Shown here in pieces: positions 37,817 to 46,821 of a stretch of 64,000 nucleotides of DNA (positions within the stretch are counted from its first letter, which is position 1; the number at the start of each line of letters is the position of its first letter). The notes beneath the pieces were generated by a model. It searched no databases. It saw only the letters and a list, made by a program, of their open reading frames with translations, and was not told where the DNA came from. Position numbers and translations under genes: made by a program. The stretch lies in contig NZ_FOWP01000001.1 of the NCBI RefSeq assembly GCF_900115475.1, positions 372,001-436,000 of the forward strand. The letters are read 5' to 3'. The DNA comes from Ectopseudomonas composti (GTDB lineage Bacteria > Pseudomonadota > Gammaproteobacteria > Pseudomonadales > Pseudomonadaceae).

Positions 37817-39205
37817 TCACAGCTGAGTCTTGAAGTGGAAGGATTTCGGCCGGGTCAATTGCTCGTAGCCAACCCGCGACAGGGTGCAGCCGCGCCCGGA
37901 GTGCTTGACCCCGGTCCAGGCCAGGCCGGGGTCGAGATAGTCGCAGCGGTTGAGAAACACCGTGCCGGCCTCGACCCGGTCGGCCAGGGCCATAGCGGCG
38001 TCGACGTCGCAACTGAAGATCGCCGCGGTCAGGCCGAACTCGCTGTCGTTCATCAGCGCCAGCGCTTCCTCGTCGCTGGCGACCTTCTGAATGCCCACCA
38101 CCGGGCCGAAGGATTCTTCGGTCATCACGCGCATTTCATGGCTGACGTTGGTCAACACCTGTGGCGCCAGGTAGGGCGTACCCGGCGCATCGAGGGGGAA
38201 CTCGGCCGGGTCGATATGCGCCTTGGCGCCCTGCGCAACCGCCTCGGCGACCTGGGCGCGGACGAAGTCGGCGGCGTCGCTGCGCACCAGCGGCCCCAGG
38301 GTAGTCTGCGGATCATCCGAACGCCCCAGCTTGTACTGGCGCACCAGCGCCACCGCGCGCTCGACGAACTCATCGAACAATGACGCGTGCACGTAGATGC
38401 GCTCGATACCGCAGCACGATTGCCCGGAGTTGAAAAAGGCGCCGTCGATGGCAGTTTCCACCGCGTGCTGCAGATCGGCGTCGGCGCGGACGTAGGCCGG
38501 GTCCTTGCCACCCAGTTCGAGCCCAACACTGATGAAGCGCCCGGCAGCAGCGCGCTCGACCATGGCTCCGCCCGGCACCGAACCGGTGAAGGCCACATGG
38601 TCGATGCTCGGCGAACGAATCAATGCTTCAGTCTCGCCATGGTTCAGGTGCAGGTACTGGAACACACCTTCGGGCAGGCCTGCCTCGACGAAGGCCTCGA
38701 CCATGCGTTCGGCGCACAGCGGCGTCTGCGCCGAGTGCTTGAGCAGCACCACGTTGCCTGCCAGCAGCGCCGGCATCACCGCGTTGACGGCGGTCAGGTA
38801 GGGGTAGTTCCAGGGCGCGATGATCAACGCCAGTCCCAGCGGTTCGCGACGAATGAAACGGGTGAAGCCGGCCTTGTCCGGCAGACGGATATCGGCCAGC
38901 GAGCCCTCGGCGATATCCGCCATGTAGCTGGCGCGCTCGACGAAGCCACGAATTTCGCCAGCGGCGTAACGAATCGGCCTGCCCATCATCCAGCACAGCT
39001 CTTCGGCCAGCTGCGCCTCACGCGCGGCGAAGATTTCGATGGCACGCCGGCCGATGGCGATACGCTCGCGCAGCGGCGTCTGCTTCCAGGCCTGCTGCGC
39101 CAGCTCGGCCTTGGCCAGCGCCACCAGAACCTCGGGATTTGACGCCAGATGACGCTCGACGTAGACCGAGCCGTCGATGGGGGAAATGCATTGCAGCTTG
39201 CTCAT
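37817..39205 (-). CDS. NAD(P)-dependent aldehyde dehydrogenase
   Basis: 462 residues. Catalytic C264 (GQSCCGIER), general base E230 (LELGGKDP) and the oxyanion Asn N133 (PWNYP) are present. Somewhat shorter than the 490-residue standard, like succinate-semialdehyde-type enzymes. The neighbours (glutamine-synthetase-like enzyme upstream, Fe-alcohol dehydrogenase downstream) suggest oxidation of an aldehyde formed from an amine or amino alcohol. Substrate not decidable from sequence. Confidence 0.92.
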   Translation of the reverse strand: MSKLQCISPIDGSVYVERHLASNPEVLVALAKAELAQQAWKQTPLRERIAIGRRAIEIFAAREAQLAEELCWMMGRPIRYAAGEIRGFVERASYMADIAEGSLADIRLPDKAGFTRFIRREPLGLALIIAPWNYPYLTAVNAVMPALLAGNVVLLKHSAQTPLCAERMVEAFVEAGLPEGVFQYLHLNHGETEALIRSPSIDHVAFTGSVPGGAMVERAAAGRFISVGLELGGKDPAYVRADADLQHAVETAIDGAFFNSGQSCCGIERIYVHASLFDEFVERAVALVRQYKLGRSDDPQTTLGPLVRSDAADFVRAQVAEAVAQGAKAHIDPAEFPLDAPGTPYLAPQVLTNVSHEMRVMTEESFGPVVGIQKVASDEEALALMNDSEFGLTAAIFSCDVDAAMALADRVEAGTVFLNRCDYLDPGLAWTGVKHSGRGCTLSRVGYEQLTRPKSFHFKTQL

Positions 39206-39261
39206 AAGGTGCTCCGTAAGAGGAATCGCGACCCACTCGGTGGATCGCGTACCGCGCTCGG

Positions 39262-39300
39262 CCCCCTCTCCCCTCCGGGGAGTGGGTTGGGGAGAGGGGA
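39262..39300. repeat. CCCCTCTCCC-family repeat between two dehydrogenase-cluster genes
   Basis: CCCCCTCTCCCCTCCGGGG followed by GGGGAGAGGGG: a short member of the family at 8181, 11886 and 60343. It lies in the gap between the glutamine-synthetase-like and aldehyde dehydrogenase genes. Confidence 0.75.
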
Positions 39301-39304
39301 GCGC

Positions 39305-40678
39305 TCAGATGATTTCGAAGTAGCGGTCCAGCTCCCAGTCGCTGACATGGCGCCGGTACTCACGCTCTTCCCATTCACGACTGGCGGCGAAGTGCTCGAC
39401 GAAGGCATCGCCGAACAGCTCGCGGGCGGCCTGCGAGCCCTTCAGGCGCTGCGCGGCGTCCCACAGCGTACGCGGCAGGGCCAGTTCCTCGGGATGCTTG
39501 ACCGCATAGGCGTTGCCGCTGACCGGCGCGGTTGGCTCCCACTCCTGCATCACGCCGTACAAGCCCGAACCGATGGCTACCGAGAGCGCCAGGAACGGGT
39601 TGCCGTCGGCAGCGCCAAGGCGATACTCCTGGCGCTGCGACTTGTCGCTGCCAGGAATCACCCGCAGCGCTGCGGTGCGGTTCTCCACGCCCCAGGTGGC
39701 GTCGGTCGGCGCCCAGAAGCCGGGAATAAGGCGGCGATAACTGTTCAGGGTCGGTGCCACCATGCACAGAAATTCCGGCATCAGGCGCTGCTGCCCGGCG
39801 AGAAAATGCCGCTGCAGCTTGCTCATGTTGTGTGCCTGACTGGAGTCGTAGAACGCGGACTTGTCCGTCTTGCGATCACGCAGCGACACGTGGATGTGGC
39901 CGCTCTGCCCCGGATACTTGCCGGACCACTTGGCCATGAAAGTGGCCATCAGGCCGTTGCGCTGGGCCAGTACTTTCATGAAAGTCTTGAACAGCGCGCC
40001 TTTGTCCGCCGCGGCTTCGGCATGGTCGTAGGCGATGGCCGCTTCGAGTACGCCGGGGCCGGTCTCGGTGTGCAGGCCCTCGATGGGAAAGTCCATCGCC
40101 TCGCCCATTTCGAGAATCTTGTGATAGAGCTCGGCATGCACCGAGTTGCGGATCATCGAATAGCCGAACCAGTCAGGGGTGAACGGCTTGAGGTCGCGAA
40201 AGCCCTTGGCCCGCGCCGATTCCGGCGTCTCGTCAAACATGAAGAATTCGTACTCCAGCGCCGCATAAGGCTCGAAGCCCATGTCCTGACAACGCTGGAT
40301 CACCCTGCGCAGCGTGCCGCGCGGGCACACTGCCTCGGCCTGCAGGTCGAATTCAGCGAGAAACAGCAGCATGCCATTCTCGAAGGGAATCTCGCGGCAG
40401 GTGTGCGGCAGGATGCGCACCGGCGCGTCCGGGTAGCCGCTGTGCCAGCCGGTGTACTGGGCGTTGTCGTAGAGCTGGTCCTTGACGTCCCAGCCGAGTA
40501 CCACATCGCAGAAGGCGAAGCCGTGCTCGAGGGCGGAGAAGAACTTGCTGCGGCTCATGTACTTGCCGCGCATCACTCCGTCGTTATCGAACAGGCCGAC
40601 CTTCACGTGGCTCAGGCCACGCTCCTCGACGATGCGCCGTGCGTCGCCCAGGGTCTTTACATCCCGTGGTTTGAACAT
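39305..40678 (-). CDS. Glutamine-synthetase-like gamma-glutamylamide synthetase (GlnA/PuuA class)
   Basis: 457 residues with the two glutamine synthetase domains: an N-terminal beta-grasp (about 12-110) and a catalytic barrel. ATP/metal motifs seen are ALEYEFFMFDETPE, TETGPGVLEAAIAYDHAEAAAD, SGHIHVSLRD, and NRTAALRVIP with its conserved Arg. The order and the lack of the adenylylation-site signature NLYDLPP point to the GlnA-like group that ligates glutamate to amines (putrescine, ethanolamine, isopropylamine) rather than housekeeping GlnA. It is followed by dehydrogenase genes, so it probably activates an imported amine for oxidation (inference). Exact substrate open. Confidence 0.82.
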   Translation of the reverse strand: MFKPRDVKTLGDARRIVEERGLSHVKVGLFDNDGVMRGKYMSRSKFFSALEHGFAFCDVVLGWDVKDQLYDNAQYTGWHSGYPDAPVRILPHTCREIPFENGMLLFLAEFDLQAEAVCPRGTLRRVIQRCQDMGFEPYAALEYEFFMFDETPESARAKGFRDLKPFTPDWFGYSMIRNSVHAELYHKILEMGEAMDFPIEGLHTETGPGVLEAAIAYDHAEAAADKGALFKTFMKVLAQRNGLMATFMAKWSGKYPGQSGHIHVSLRDRKTDKSAFYDSSQAHNMSKLQRHFLAGQQRLMPEFLCMVAPTLNSYRRLIPGFWAPTDATWGVENRTAALRVIPGSDKSQRQEYRLGAADGNPFLALSVAIGSGLYGVMQEWEPTAPVSGNAYAVKHPEELALPRTLWDAAQRLKGSQAARELFGDAFVEHFAASREWEEREYRRHVSDWELDRYFEII

Positions 40679-40889
40679 GCTAACCCCTGTGTCTTGTTGT
40701 TATGGCCAACGGGTTCAGCGAAGGGCTGGGCATCCATGACCGGCCAGGCAAGGCCGACGACGCACGAGCGCAGCACGACGCTTGTGACAGCGTCCGTTTC
40801 AGGCTCATAGAGTGTGGTACAGGATTGCCGGGATGGCAGGGCGGCGCAGGGAAAAATCTGGATGGCGCAATATCGCGCGGGATAAAGCC

Positions 40890-40915
40890 GCGCCCGTACC
40901 GCTCGATACGGGCGC
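40890..40915 (-). terminator. Hairpin downstream of dctP
   Basis: On the minus strand GCGCCCGTA-TCGAGCGG-TACGGGCGC forms a 9-bp stem 17 bases past the dctP stop, followed by GGCTTTATCC. The T-run is weak but the stem is strong. It probably ends the TRAP transcript, making the synthetase/dehydrogenase genes a separate unit with a promoter in 40679-40889, where no clear promoter was identified. Confidence 0.5.
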
Positions 40916-40931
40916 CTTGGCTCAACTGGCC

Positions 40932-41969
40932 TCAACCGCGATAAGGCGCCCCGGCCTTGGCCATCAGTGCGTTGTACTTCTTGAAGATGTCCACCACCTT
41001 GGCGCAGCGCGGGCTGGTCTTGGCGATCTCGTCCCAGAATTTCTGCGCCTCGGCTTCTACCGTGGCCCATTCTTCAGCGGGGATGGAGGTCAGCTCCAGC
41101 TTGCCGCCTTCGACGCGAAGTTGCGCCTCACCGCCCCAGTACCAGTGCTGGCGGTAGTAGTTGGAGCTGTCCATGCACAGTTTGAACAGGGTCTTCAGGT
41201 GCTCCGGCACCTCCGCCCATTTGTCCGAGTTGGCGAAGTAGGAGCCGCACCAGGCGCCGGAGATGTTGTTGGTCAGGAAGTACTTGGTGACGTTGGCCCA
41301 ACCAACGGTGTAGTCCTCGGTGATGCCGGACCAGGCGATGCCGTCCAGCTCGCCGGTCTGGATCGCCACTTCGACGTCCTCCCAGGGCAGGGTTACCGGA
41401 ATCACGCCAAAGCGCGAGAGGAACTTGCCGGCCGTGGGGAAGGTGAAGATGCGCTTGCCCTTGAGATCATCGAGTTTCCGAATCGGCTGCACGGTGGCGA
41501 AGTGGCAAGGGTCCCAGGCGCCTGCACCGAGCCAGGTCACGCCTTTGACCTCGCCGTAGGCCTCGGCCCAGATCTCGTTGAGCCCGTACTGCTCGAACAG
41601 CACCGGCACATCCAGGCTGTAGCGAGTGGCAAAGGGGAAGTAACCGCCGAATACCGAGACATCCACCGGCGCAGCGATGGAGTCATCATCGCTCTGCACC
41701 GCATCGATGGTACCGCGCTGCATCGCACGAAACAGCTCGCCAGTGGGCACAAGCTGGTCGGCGAAGTACAGCTGAATCTCCATCTGGCCGTTAGCCGCCT
41801 TGTTGAAGGCATCGATCGAGGGTTTGATCACATGTTCGGCCAGCGCCGCGCCGGCGTAGGTCTGCAATCGCCAGGTGATCTTTTTCGGCTCGGCGGCGTA
41901 GATATGCGCCGAGCCAAGGGCTGCGGTGCCGACCGCGGCGGTTTTCAGGAAATCGCGTCTCGTACTCAT
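40932..41969 (-). CDS. TRAP transporter solute-binding protein (DctP family)
   Basis: 345 residues. N-terminal MSTRRDFLKTAAVGTAALG is a textbook twin-arginine signal (STRRDFLK), with cleavage probably after IYA (about 25). The DctP/TakP-type body follows: WRLQTYAGAALAEHVIKPSIDAF and the ligand-helix region GVIPVTLPWEDVEVAIQTGELDGIAWSG. Tat-exported TRAP receptors of this group often bind 2-oxoacids or aromatic acids. ATG 41969 follows GGAGAG. Partner permease genes lie directly upstream. Confidence 0.9.
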   Translation of the reverse strand: MSTRRDFLKTAAVGTAALGSAHIYAAEPKKITWRLQTYAGAALAEHVIKPSIDAFNKAANGQMEIQLYFADQLVPTGELFRAMQRGTIDAVQSDDDSIAAPVDVSVFGGYFPFATRYSLDVPVLFEQYGLNEIWAEAYGEVKGVTWLGAGAWDPCHFATVQPIRKLDDLKGKRIFTFPTAGKFLSRFGVIPVTLPWEDVEVAIQTGELDGIAWSGITEDYTVGWANVTKYFLTNNISGAWCGSYFANSDKWAEVPEHLKTLFKLCMDSSNYYRQHWYWGGEAQLRVEGGKLELTSIPAEEWATVEAEAQKFWDEIAKTSPRCAKVVDIFKKYNALMAKAGAPYRG

Positions 41970-42096
41970 GCTGGTCTCTCCATAATATCGATGCAGATGC
42001 AATACAACCGCTCAATGCCGTCTCAACCGACGGCCTTACCAGTGACCGGACGAACCGGCTCGACTGCTGGCGCGCATACGCGCCGATTTCCGTTGA

Positions 42097-43422
42097 TCAG
42101 CCGCCGTAATGCAGTTGCGGCAACCACAGCGCCAGCTGCGGGAAGACCATGACCAGGGTCAGCGCCAGGACCATGATAAAGACGAAAGGTATGACCGAGA
42201 CGTAGATGTCACGAAGGGTCACTTCGGGCGGCGCCATCGCGCGCATGAGGAACAGGTTGTAGCCGAACGGCGGAGTCATGTAGGCGATCTGGCAGGTGAT
42301 GGTGTAGAGCACGCCGTACCAGATGAGGTCGAAGCCCAGGGCGCCGACCAGCGGGATGTAGAGCGGCGCGACGATCACCAGCATGGCGGTGTCGTCGAGG
42401 AACATGCCCATCACGATGAACGAGATCTGCATCAGGATGAGGATCTGCCAAGGCCCCAGGTGCAGGCTGTCGACGAAGAAGCCTTCGATGGCCCTGACCG
42501 CACCGAGCCCGTCGAACACCGCACCGAAGCACAACGCGGCGAGAATGATCCACATGAACATGCAGCTGATGGCGAGCGTCTTGCGCAGCGTCTCTTCCAT
42601 CACCTTGCCGCTCAGGCGCCGCTTGAACAGCGCTGCCAGGGTTGCTGCCGCCGCGCCGACCGCCGAGCTTTCCACCAGGCTGGTGTAACCCATCAGAAAC
42701 AGTCCGGTCATCGACAGGAAGATGAACACCGGCACCAGCCCGGCGCTGAGCAGGCGCAGCTTCTCCTGCCGGCTGATCTGCTCGCGCTCGGCCTGTGGCA
42801 GGGCCGGGCCGAGCTGCGGTTGCAGGCGGCAGCGAATGGCGATGTAGAGCATGAACATACCGGCCATCATCAAGCCCGGAACCGCCCCGGCCAGCCACAA
42901 CTGGCCCACCGGTTGGCGCGCGATCATGCCGTAGAGCACCAGCACCACGCTGGGCGGAATCAGAATGCCCAGCGAGCTGCCGGCCTGGATCACTCCGGTG
43001 ATCATGATCTTGTCATAGCCTCGCCGCAGCAACTCGGGCAAGGCAATACTGGCGCCAATGGCCATGCCGGCGACGCTCAGGCCGTTCATCGCCGAGATCG
43101 CCACCATGAGGAAGATGGTGCCGATGGCCAGGCCACCCGGCAGCGGTCCCATCCAGACATGGAACATCTTGTAGAGGTCTTCGGCGATGCCCGACTCGGA
43201 GAGCATGTAACCCATGAACACGAACATCGGCAGGGTCAGCAGCGGGTACCACTTCATCAGTTTCATGGCCGCGCTGAAGGCCATTTCCGAACCGCCATCG
43301 CCCCACAGCAACAGGGCAGCCGCCGCGGCGACGAAGCCGATGGCGCCGAACACCCGTTTCCCGGTCAACAGCAGCAACATCATCGAGGAGAACATCAGCA
43401 ACGCGATCAGCTCGTAGCTCAT
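42097..43422 (-). CDS. TRAP transporter large permease (DctM)
   Basis: 441 residues, about twelve helices, ion-transporter superfamily. Conserved stretches: LTLPMFVFMGYMLSESGIAEDLYK, GGLAIGTIFLMVAISAMNGLSVAGMAIGASIALPE, GSSLGILIPPSVVLVLYGMI and TPPFGYNLFLMRAM. Drives uptake with the sodium gradient. ATG 43422 shares one base with the stop of the small subunit, so the two are coupled. 127 bp lie between it and dctP, with a small GGCGCG-CATA-CGCGCC hairpin at 42069-42084. Confidence 0.92.
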   Translation of the reverse strand: MSYELIALLMFSSMMLLLLTGKRVFGAIGFVAAAAALLLWGDGGSEMAFSAAMKLMKWYPLLTLPMFVFMGYMLSESGIAEDLYKMFHVWMGPLPGGLAIGTIFLMVAISAMNGLSVAGMAIGASIALPELLRRGYDKIMITGVIQAGSSLGILIPPSVVLVLYGMIARQPVGQLWLAGAVPGLMMAGMFMLYIAIRCRLQPQLGPALPQAEREQISRQEKLRLLSAGLVPVFIFLSMTGLFLMGYTSLVESSAVGAAAATLAALFKRRLSGKVMEETLRKTLAISCMFMWIILAALCFGAVFDGLGAVRAIEGFFVDSLHLGPWQILILMQISFIVMGMFLDDTAMLVIVAPLYIPLVGALGFDLIWYGVLYTITCQIAYMTPPFGYNLFLMRAMAPPEVTLRDIYVSVIPFVFIMVLALTLVMVFPQLALWLPQLHYGG

Positions 43423-43928
43423 CAGAGCGTCTCCCCACGGGCGGCGTACAGGTCCCTGAAGAACGCGGCAACCGCCTGCAGCAACATCATGACGATGCCC
43501 AGGCACATGACGATCTTGATTGGCGCCATGTAGGGCGACCAGGCCGAGTAGCTGGTCTCCTTGTATTCGATGGCGTACTGGGTGGAGGAAATGCCGCCCA
43601 CCAACAGCATCACCAGATAGAAGATCAGCATGAACACAGTGATCGCATCGACCACCGCTCGGGTGCGTGGCGACCAGTTGCTGTAGGCCAGGTCCATGCG
43701 CACATGGGCGTCGAGCTGCATGGAGTAGGCGCCGCCGAGCAGGAAGTAGGCGACCATCAGGAACTGGGCGCTTTCCAGGGTCCATAGCGAGGGTGTGAAG
43801 AAGGTCTTGCTGATGGAGGAGTACAGCAAGACCGCCAGCATGGCGAAGATCAGGTACATGGCGAAACGCCCAACCCTCAGGTTGAATGCATCCACGACCC
43901 GCACGAAAGCTCTAATGCCGTTGCGCAT
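43422..43928 (-). CDS. TRAP transporter small permease (DctQ)
   Basis: 168 residues, four helices. FMLIFYLVMLLVGGISSTQYAIEYKETSYSAWSPYMAPIK is the usual helix-3/amphipathic segment. It partners DctM. First gene of the Q-M-P order. Its leader on the minus strand carries an A-rich stretch AACAAACAAAAC (43941-43952) close to the ribosome site, resembling Hfq/Crc catabolite-repression motifs. Confidence 0.88.
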   Translation of the reverse strand: MRNGIRAFVRVVDAFNLRVGRFAMYLIFAMLAVLLYSSISKTFFTPSLWTLESAQFLMVAYFLLGGAYSMQLDAHVRMDLAYSNWSPRTRAVVDAITVFMLIFYLVMLLVGGISSTQYAIEYKETSYSAWSPYMAPIKIVMCLGIVMMLLQAVAAFFRDLYAARGETL

Positions 43929-44086
43929 GCAGTTTCCTGCTGTTTTGTTTGTTATCCCGTCAGCCTAGACGAAGATTCGCCAAAGCCAACTGCCCCGCCG
44001 AGCCACGGCAGGAGGCGCGCCAGCCGCTAACGGCAAGCGCTTTCATCGAACAAAATCAAAGGTTTGAAAAGTGCCGGGCTAGAGCC

Positions 44087-45034
44087 TCAGCGCGCCAGGA
44101 AACCAGCAAGCACCGCAACGGTGCGCTGCGGGTCCTCTTCCTGAGGCACATGACCAAGGTCATCGAATAGCACCAACTGGCTGCCCTCGATATCACGGGC
44201 GAAGCGCTCGGCATTGTCTGGAGGAATCAGCCGATCCCGCCCGCCCCAGATGATCAGCGTGGGTAATTCGAGCTCGCCGATGCGCTGGTGCAGCTCGCCA
44301 CTGGGCGCCTGAACGAAGCGCTGGCGCAAGGCCTGACGATTGCCGGCACGCAAGGTCAGTTGGTAGTAGCGCTCGACCAATTCGTCGTCGACCTTGTCTG
44401 GATTGCCATAAACGTTGCGCACACTCGACTCGATCATGCTTCGTGGCAATAGCCGGCTCATCAATGGTGCCAGGGCCGGAATGCCCGCCAGACGAAAGCC
44501 TATGGGTACCGACTCGGCATTGCGCGGATAGCCGGCAGCATCCACCAGCACCAACCGTGCACAGCGCTCGGGATATGCCAAGGCAAAGCGCCAGGCCAAC
44601 TGGCCGCCAAAACTGTTGCCAACCAGCACCACTCGGTTGACCTGCAGATGATCGAGTAGAGCCAGGAGGAAATGCGTGTAGTGCTCGACACGGTAATCGT
44701 TATCGGGAAACGGCCCGGTCAGGCCGAAGCCAGGCAGGTCCAGGCTGATCACACGACGCTGCTTGGCCAGCTCTTCCACCCAACCTTCCCAGGTATGCAG
44801 GCTGGCGGAGGTGCCGTGCAGCAGCAGAATGGGTTCGGGGTCATCGCGCCGACCCTGGTCACGCAGATGTATCGACAGGCCATCGATGTCAATGAACTCG
44901 GAAGGCGACGGCGCCCAGCGCGCCTTGAGATCATCGAGGGAACGATCCGGTGCCCAACTGAGTATGACGAAGACAGTGATGGCGAAAGCGAGGACCAGCA
45001 ACACACCGGACAACACACGGGCGAGTCGTTTCAT
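44087..45034 (-). CDS. Alpha/beta-hydrolase with N-terminal membrane anchor
   Basis: 315 residues. One N-terminal hydrophobic segment (about 8-27) suggests a membrane-tethered enzyme facing the periplasm. The hydrolase fold has the oxyanion HGTSAS at 73-78, nucleophile S141 in GNSFGG, acid Asp in IIWGGRDRLIP and His in DDLGHVPQEEDP. Esterase, lipase or C-C hydrolase activity is possible; nothing nearby fixes the substrate. ATG 45034 is preferred to a TTG one codon upstream. Confidence 0.87.
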   Translation of the reverse strand: MKRLARVLSGVLLVLAFAITVFVILSWAPDRSLDDLKARWAPSPSEFIDIDGLSIHLRDQGRRDDPEPILLLHGTSASLHTWEGWVEELAKQRRVISLDLPGFGLTGPFPDNDYRVEHYTHFLLALLDHLQVNRVVLVGNSFGGQLAWRFALAYPERCARLVLVDAAGYPRNAESVPIGFRLAGIPALAPLMSRLLPRSMIESSVRNVYGNPDKVDDELVERYYQLTLRAGNRQALRQRFVQAPSGELHQRIGELELPTLIIWGGRDRLIPPDNAERFARDIEGSQLVLFDDLGHVPQEEDPQRTVAVLAGFLAR

Positions 45035-45126
45035 CAATGCAGTCCTGAACTGAGCGCAAAGGTGAATGCTAGTCAGGTTCAGTGAAGGTGCCTATCGCAC
45101 GGAAGAAGGAATCACCCAAAGCGCGC

Positions 45127-46026
45127 TCAGAATCCCACCAGTAACATCCACAGCGGCAGGGAAAAGGCAGCCAGCAGCGTGGACAGGGAAATCGCCGCAC
45201 TGACGCTACGGCTGTCTTCGGCACTACGCGCGAAGGCCATCACGTTGACTCCGCTAGGGCAGGCCGCGAGCAGCACCAACACACTGCGCGCGGTCTCGTT
45301 GAGACCAGGTAGCTGGCCGCTGAGCCACCACACCAGCGCAGGGAAAAGCACCAGCTTGGCCAATGCCACGCCCCAGGCCTCGCCAGTAGGACGCAGGCGA
45401 TAGCGCGACAGGCTGGCGCCGAGCACGATCAGCGCGCAAGGCAGTGCAGCCTGACCCAGCCAGGTGATTGCCCGCCACAGGCTTTCCGGCACCGGCAGCC
45501 CAGACAGGTTGAGCAAGGCGCCCAGCCCCAGTCCGATGATCATCGGGTTGGCCAGGTTCTTCAGCAGCGCGCGACCGTCGACACGTTCCTGGCTACCGAA
45601 GGCAGCATAGAAACTGTGCAGGGAAAACAACGTAAGGCTGTGGAAAACCAGGATGGCGAACACGTAGAGCAGGCCATCATTGCCCATCAGGCTGGCGATC
45701 AGCGGAATGCCGACCAGCACGTTGTTGGAGAACGCCGCCACCAACCCCAGCGGCGTCGCCGTACCACGCCGCCAATGCGCCAGCGCGTTGACCACGACGA
45801 ACACCAGCAGCACCGGCAGGTAATAGGCCAATAGCAGCATCGGCGACAGGCCCTCAGCCAGCGATGCCTTGGCGATGCCGGCGAACAACAGCGTCGGCAT
45901 GAACAGCTTGAAGGTGATATTGGCCAGACCGGCTGCCGACTCATTGGTGAGCCACTGGCGCCAGCCGAGCAGATAGCCGAGAACGATCAGAGCGAAGATC
46001 GGCAAAATTGCCTGTGCCGCGAGCAT
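45127..46026 (-). CDS. AEC-family (auxin efflux carrier-like) transporter
   Basis: 299 residues, about ten helices in two five-helix halves. FALIVLGYLLGWRQWLTNESAAGLANITFKLFMPTLLF is the standard start, and LVLLAACPSGVNVMAFARSAEDSRSVSAAISLSTLLAAFSLP the standard end. Bacterial members move malate, malonate and similar organic acids. ATG 46026 gives the family-length protein. A 273-bp region with no recognisable gene lies between it and the repeat protein. Confidence 0.86.
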   Translation of the reverse strand: MLAAQAILPIFALIVLGYLLGWRQWLTNESAAGLANITFKLFMPTLLFAGIAKASLAEGLSPMLLLAYYLPVLLVFVVVNALAHWRRGTATPLGLVAAFSNNVLVGIPLIASLMGNDGLLYVFAILVFHSLTLFSLHSFYAAFGSQERVDGRALLKNLANPMIIGLGLGALLNLSGLPVPESLWRAITWLGQAALPCALIVLGASLSRYRLRPTGEAWGVALAKLVLFPALVWWLSGQLPGLNETARSVLVLLAACPSGVNVMAFARSAEDSRSVSAAISLSTLLAAFSLPLWMLLVGF

Positions 46027-46299
46027 TGCTGAGCCTGCCTCCGGGGAACTGCTGAAGAGCACGGATCGAGCTCGACCCGTGAGGGTCGCCAAGCATACGC
46101 GTGCTCGACAGCCCACGCGATGCCTCGCGGAACATTCGCCGCCGCGCTGAACACCCCGCCAGAAGCACCGAGATAGAGCATGCCGTTCAAGTATTGAGGG
46201 AATCGATGTTCACTATCAGGCCAGTCAAGTTCTTATCTGCGCTCATGTCCTCAAGAATTCATCCCGTAGCCACTTATTACTCCCTACGGAGACATCGAC

Positions 46300-46731
46300 A
46301 TGAAAACCCAACTGACCCTCGCCGCCCTGACCCTTAGTCTGATCACCACCAGCGTACTCGCCGCTTCGAGCAGCGCCCCTTTCCCTCTGGTGGGTGAAGC
46401 TAAGGACAACCAAACACAACAGCAAGCTATCGCACCGCTGGCCGAGAACGGCTCCGAACGCACCCCAGGTGCTCGTCGCATCCAACTGGTAGAAGGCGGA
46501 TACGAACGCACTCCGGGCAGCCAGCGCATTCAACTGGCTGAAGACGGTTCCGACCGTACTCCAGGCGCCCAGCGCATTCAACTGGCCGAAGACGGTTCCG
46601 ACCGCACTCCGGGCAGCCAGCGTATCCAACTGGTAGAAGGCGGATACGAGCGCACTCCGGGTGCTCAGCGCGTACAGCTTGCTGAAGGCGGTTCCGATCG
46701 TCTGATCGAGCAACGTGGACGCACTGCCTAA
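46300..46731 (+). CDS. Secreted protein made of six 16-residue tandem repeats
   Basis: 143 residues. A clear signal peptide (MKTQLTLAALTLSLITTSVL, cleavage probably after LAA/ASS near 22) and a short linker are followed by six units of exactly 16 residues from residue 48 to the last one. Consensus: (A/V)E(D/G/N)G(S/Y)(E/D)RTPG(A/S)(Q/R)RIQL; the last unit degenerates to AEGGSDRLIEQRGRTA. The repeats are also visible in DNA as 48-bp units (46441-46728). No cysteine and no membrane segment after the signal. Ribosome site CGGAGA. A strong terminator follows. I do not recognise a family; probably periplasmic or secreted. Confidence 0.8.
   Translation: MKTQLTLAALTLSLITTSVLAASSSAPFPLVGEAKDNQTQQQAIAPLAENGSERTPGARRIQLVEGGYERTPGSQRIQLAEDGSDRTPGAQRIQLAEDGSDRTPGSQRIQLVEGGYERTPGAQRVQLAEGGSDRLIEQRGRTA
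46441..46728 (+). repeat. Six 48-bp coding tandem repeats
   Basis: Units start at 46441, 46489, 46537, 46585, 46633 and 46681. Units 3 and 4 are most alike; units 2 and 5 share the variant VEGGYERTPG. The alternating pattern suggests duplication of larger blocks. Copy number may vary between strains. Confidence 0.85.
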
Positions 46732-46749
46732 GCGTGATTGCAACCCCCC

Positions 46750-46775
46750 AAAGCCCGGCGCACGCCGGGCTTTTT
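46750..46775 (+). terminator. Rho-independent terminator of the repeat-protein gene
   Basis: AAAGCCCGGC-GCAC-GCCGGGCTTTTT: a 10-bp GC-rich stem with a run of T's, 18 bases after the stop codon. The A-run on the other side would also let it act on the convergent desaturase transcript. Confidence 0.9.
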
Positions 46776-46821
46776 CATGCCCGCGAGGTGCTCAATCGAG
46801 CGCATTCCTGCAGGTCTCGAC

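Noticed and set aside
46441..46728. CRISPR-like array
   Set aside because: The 48-bp units are contiguous, have no spacers, and encode a continuous repeat protein with a signal peptide.
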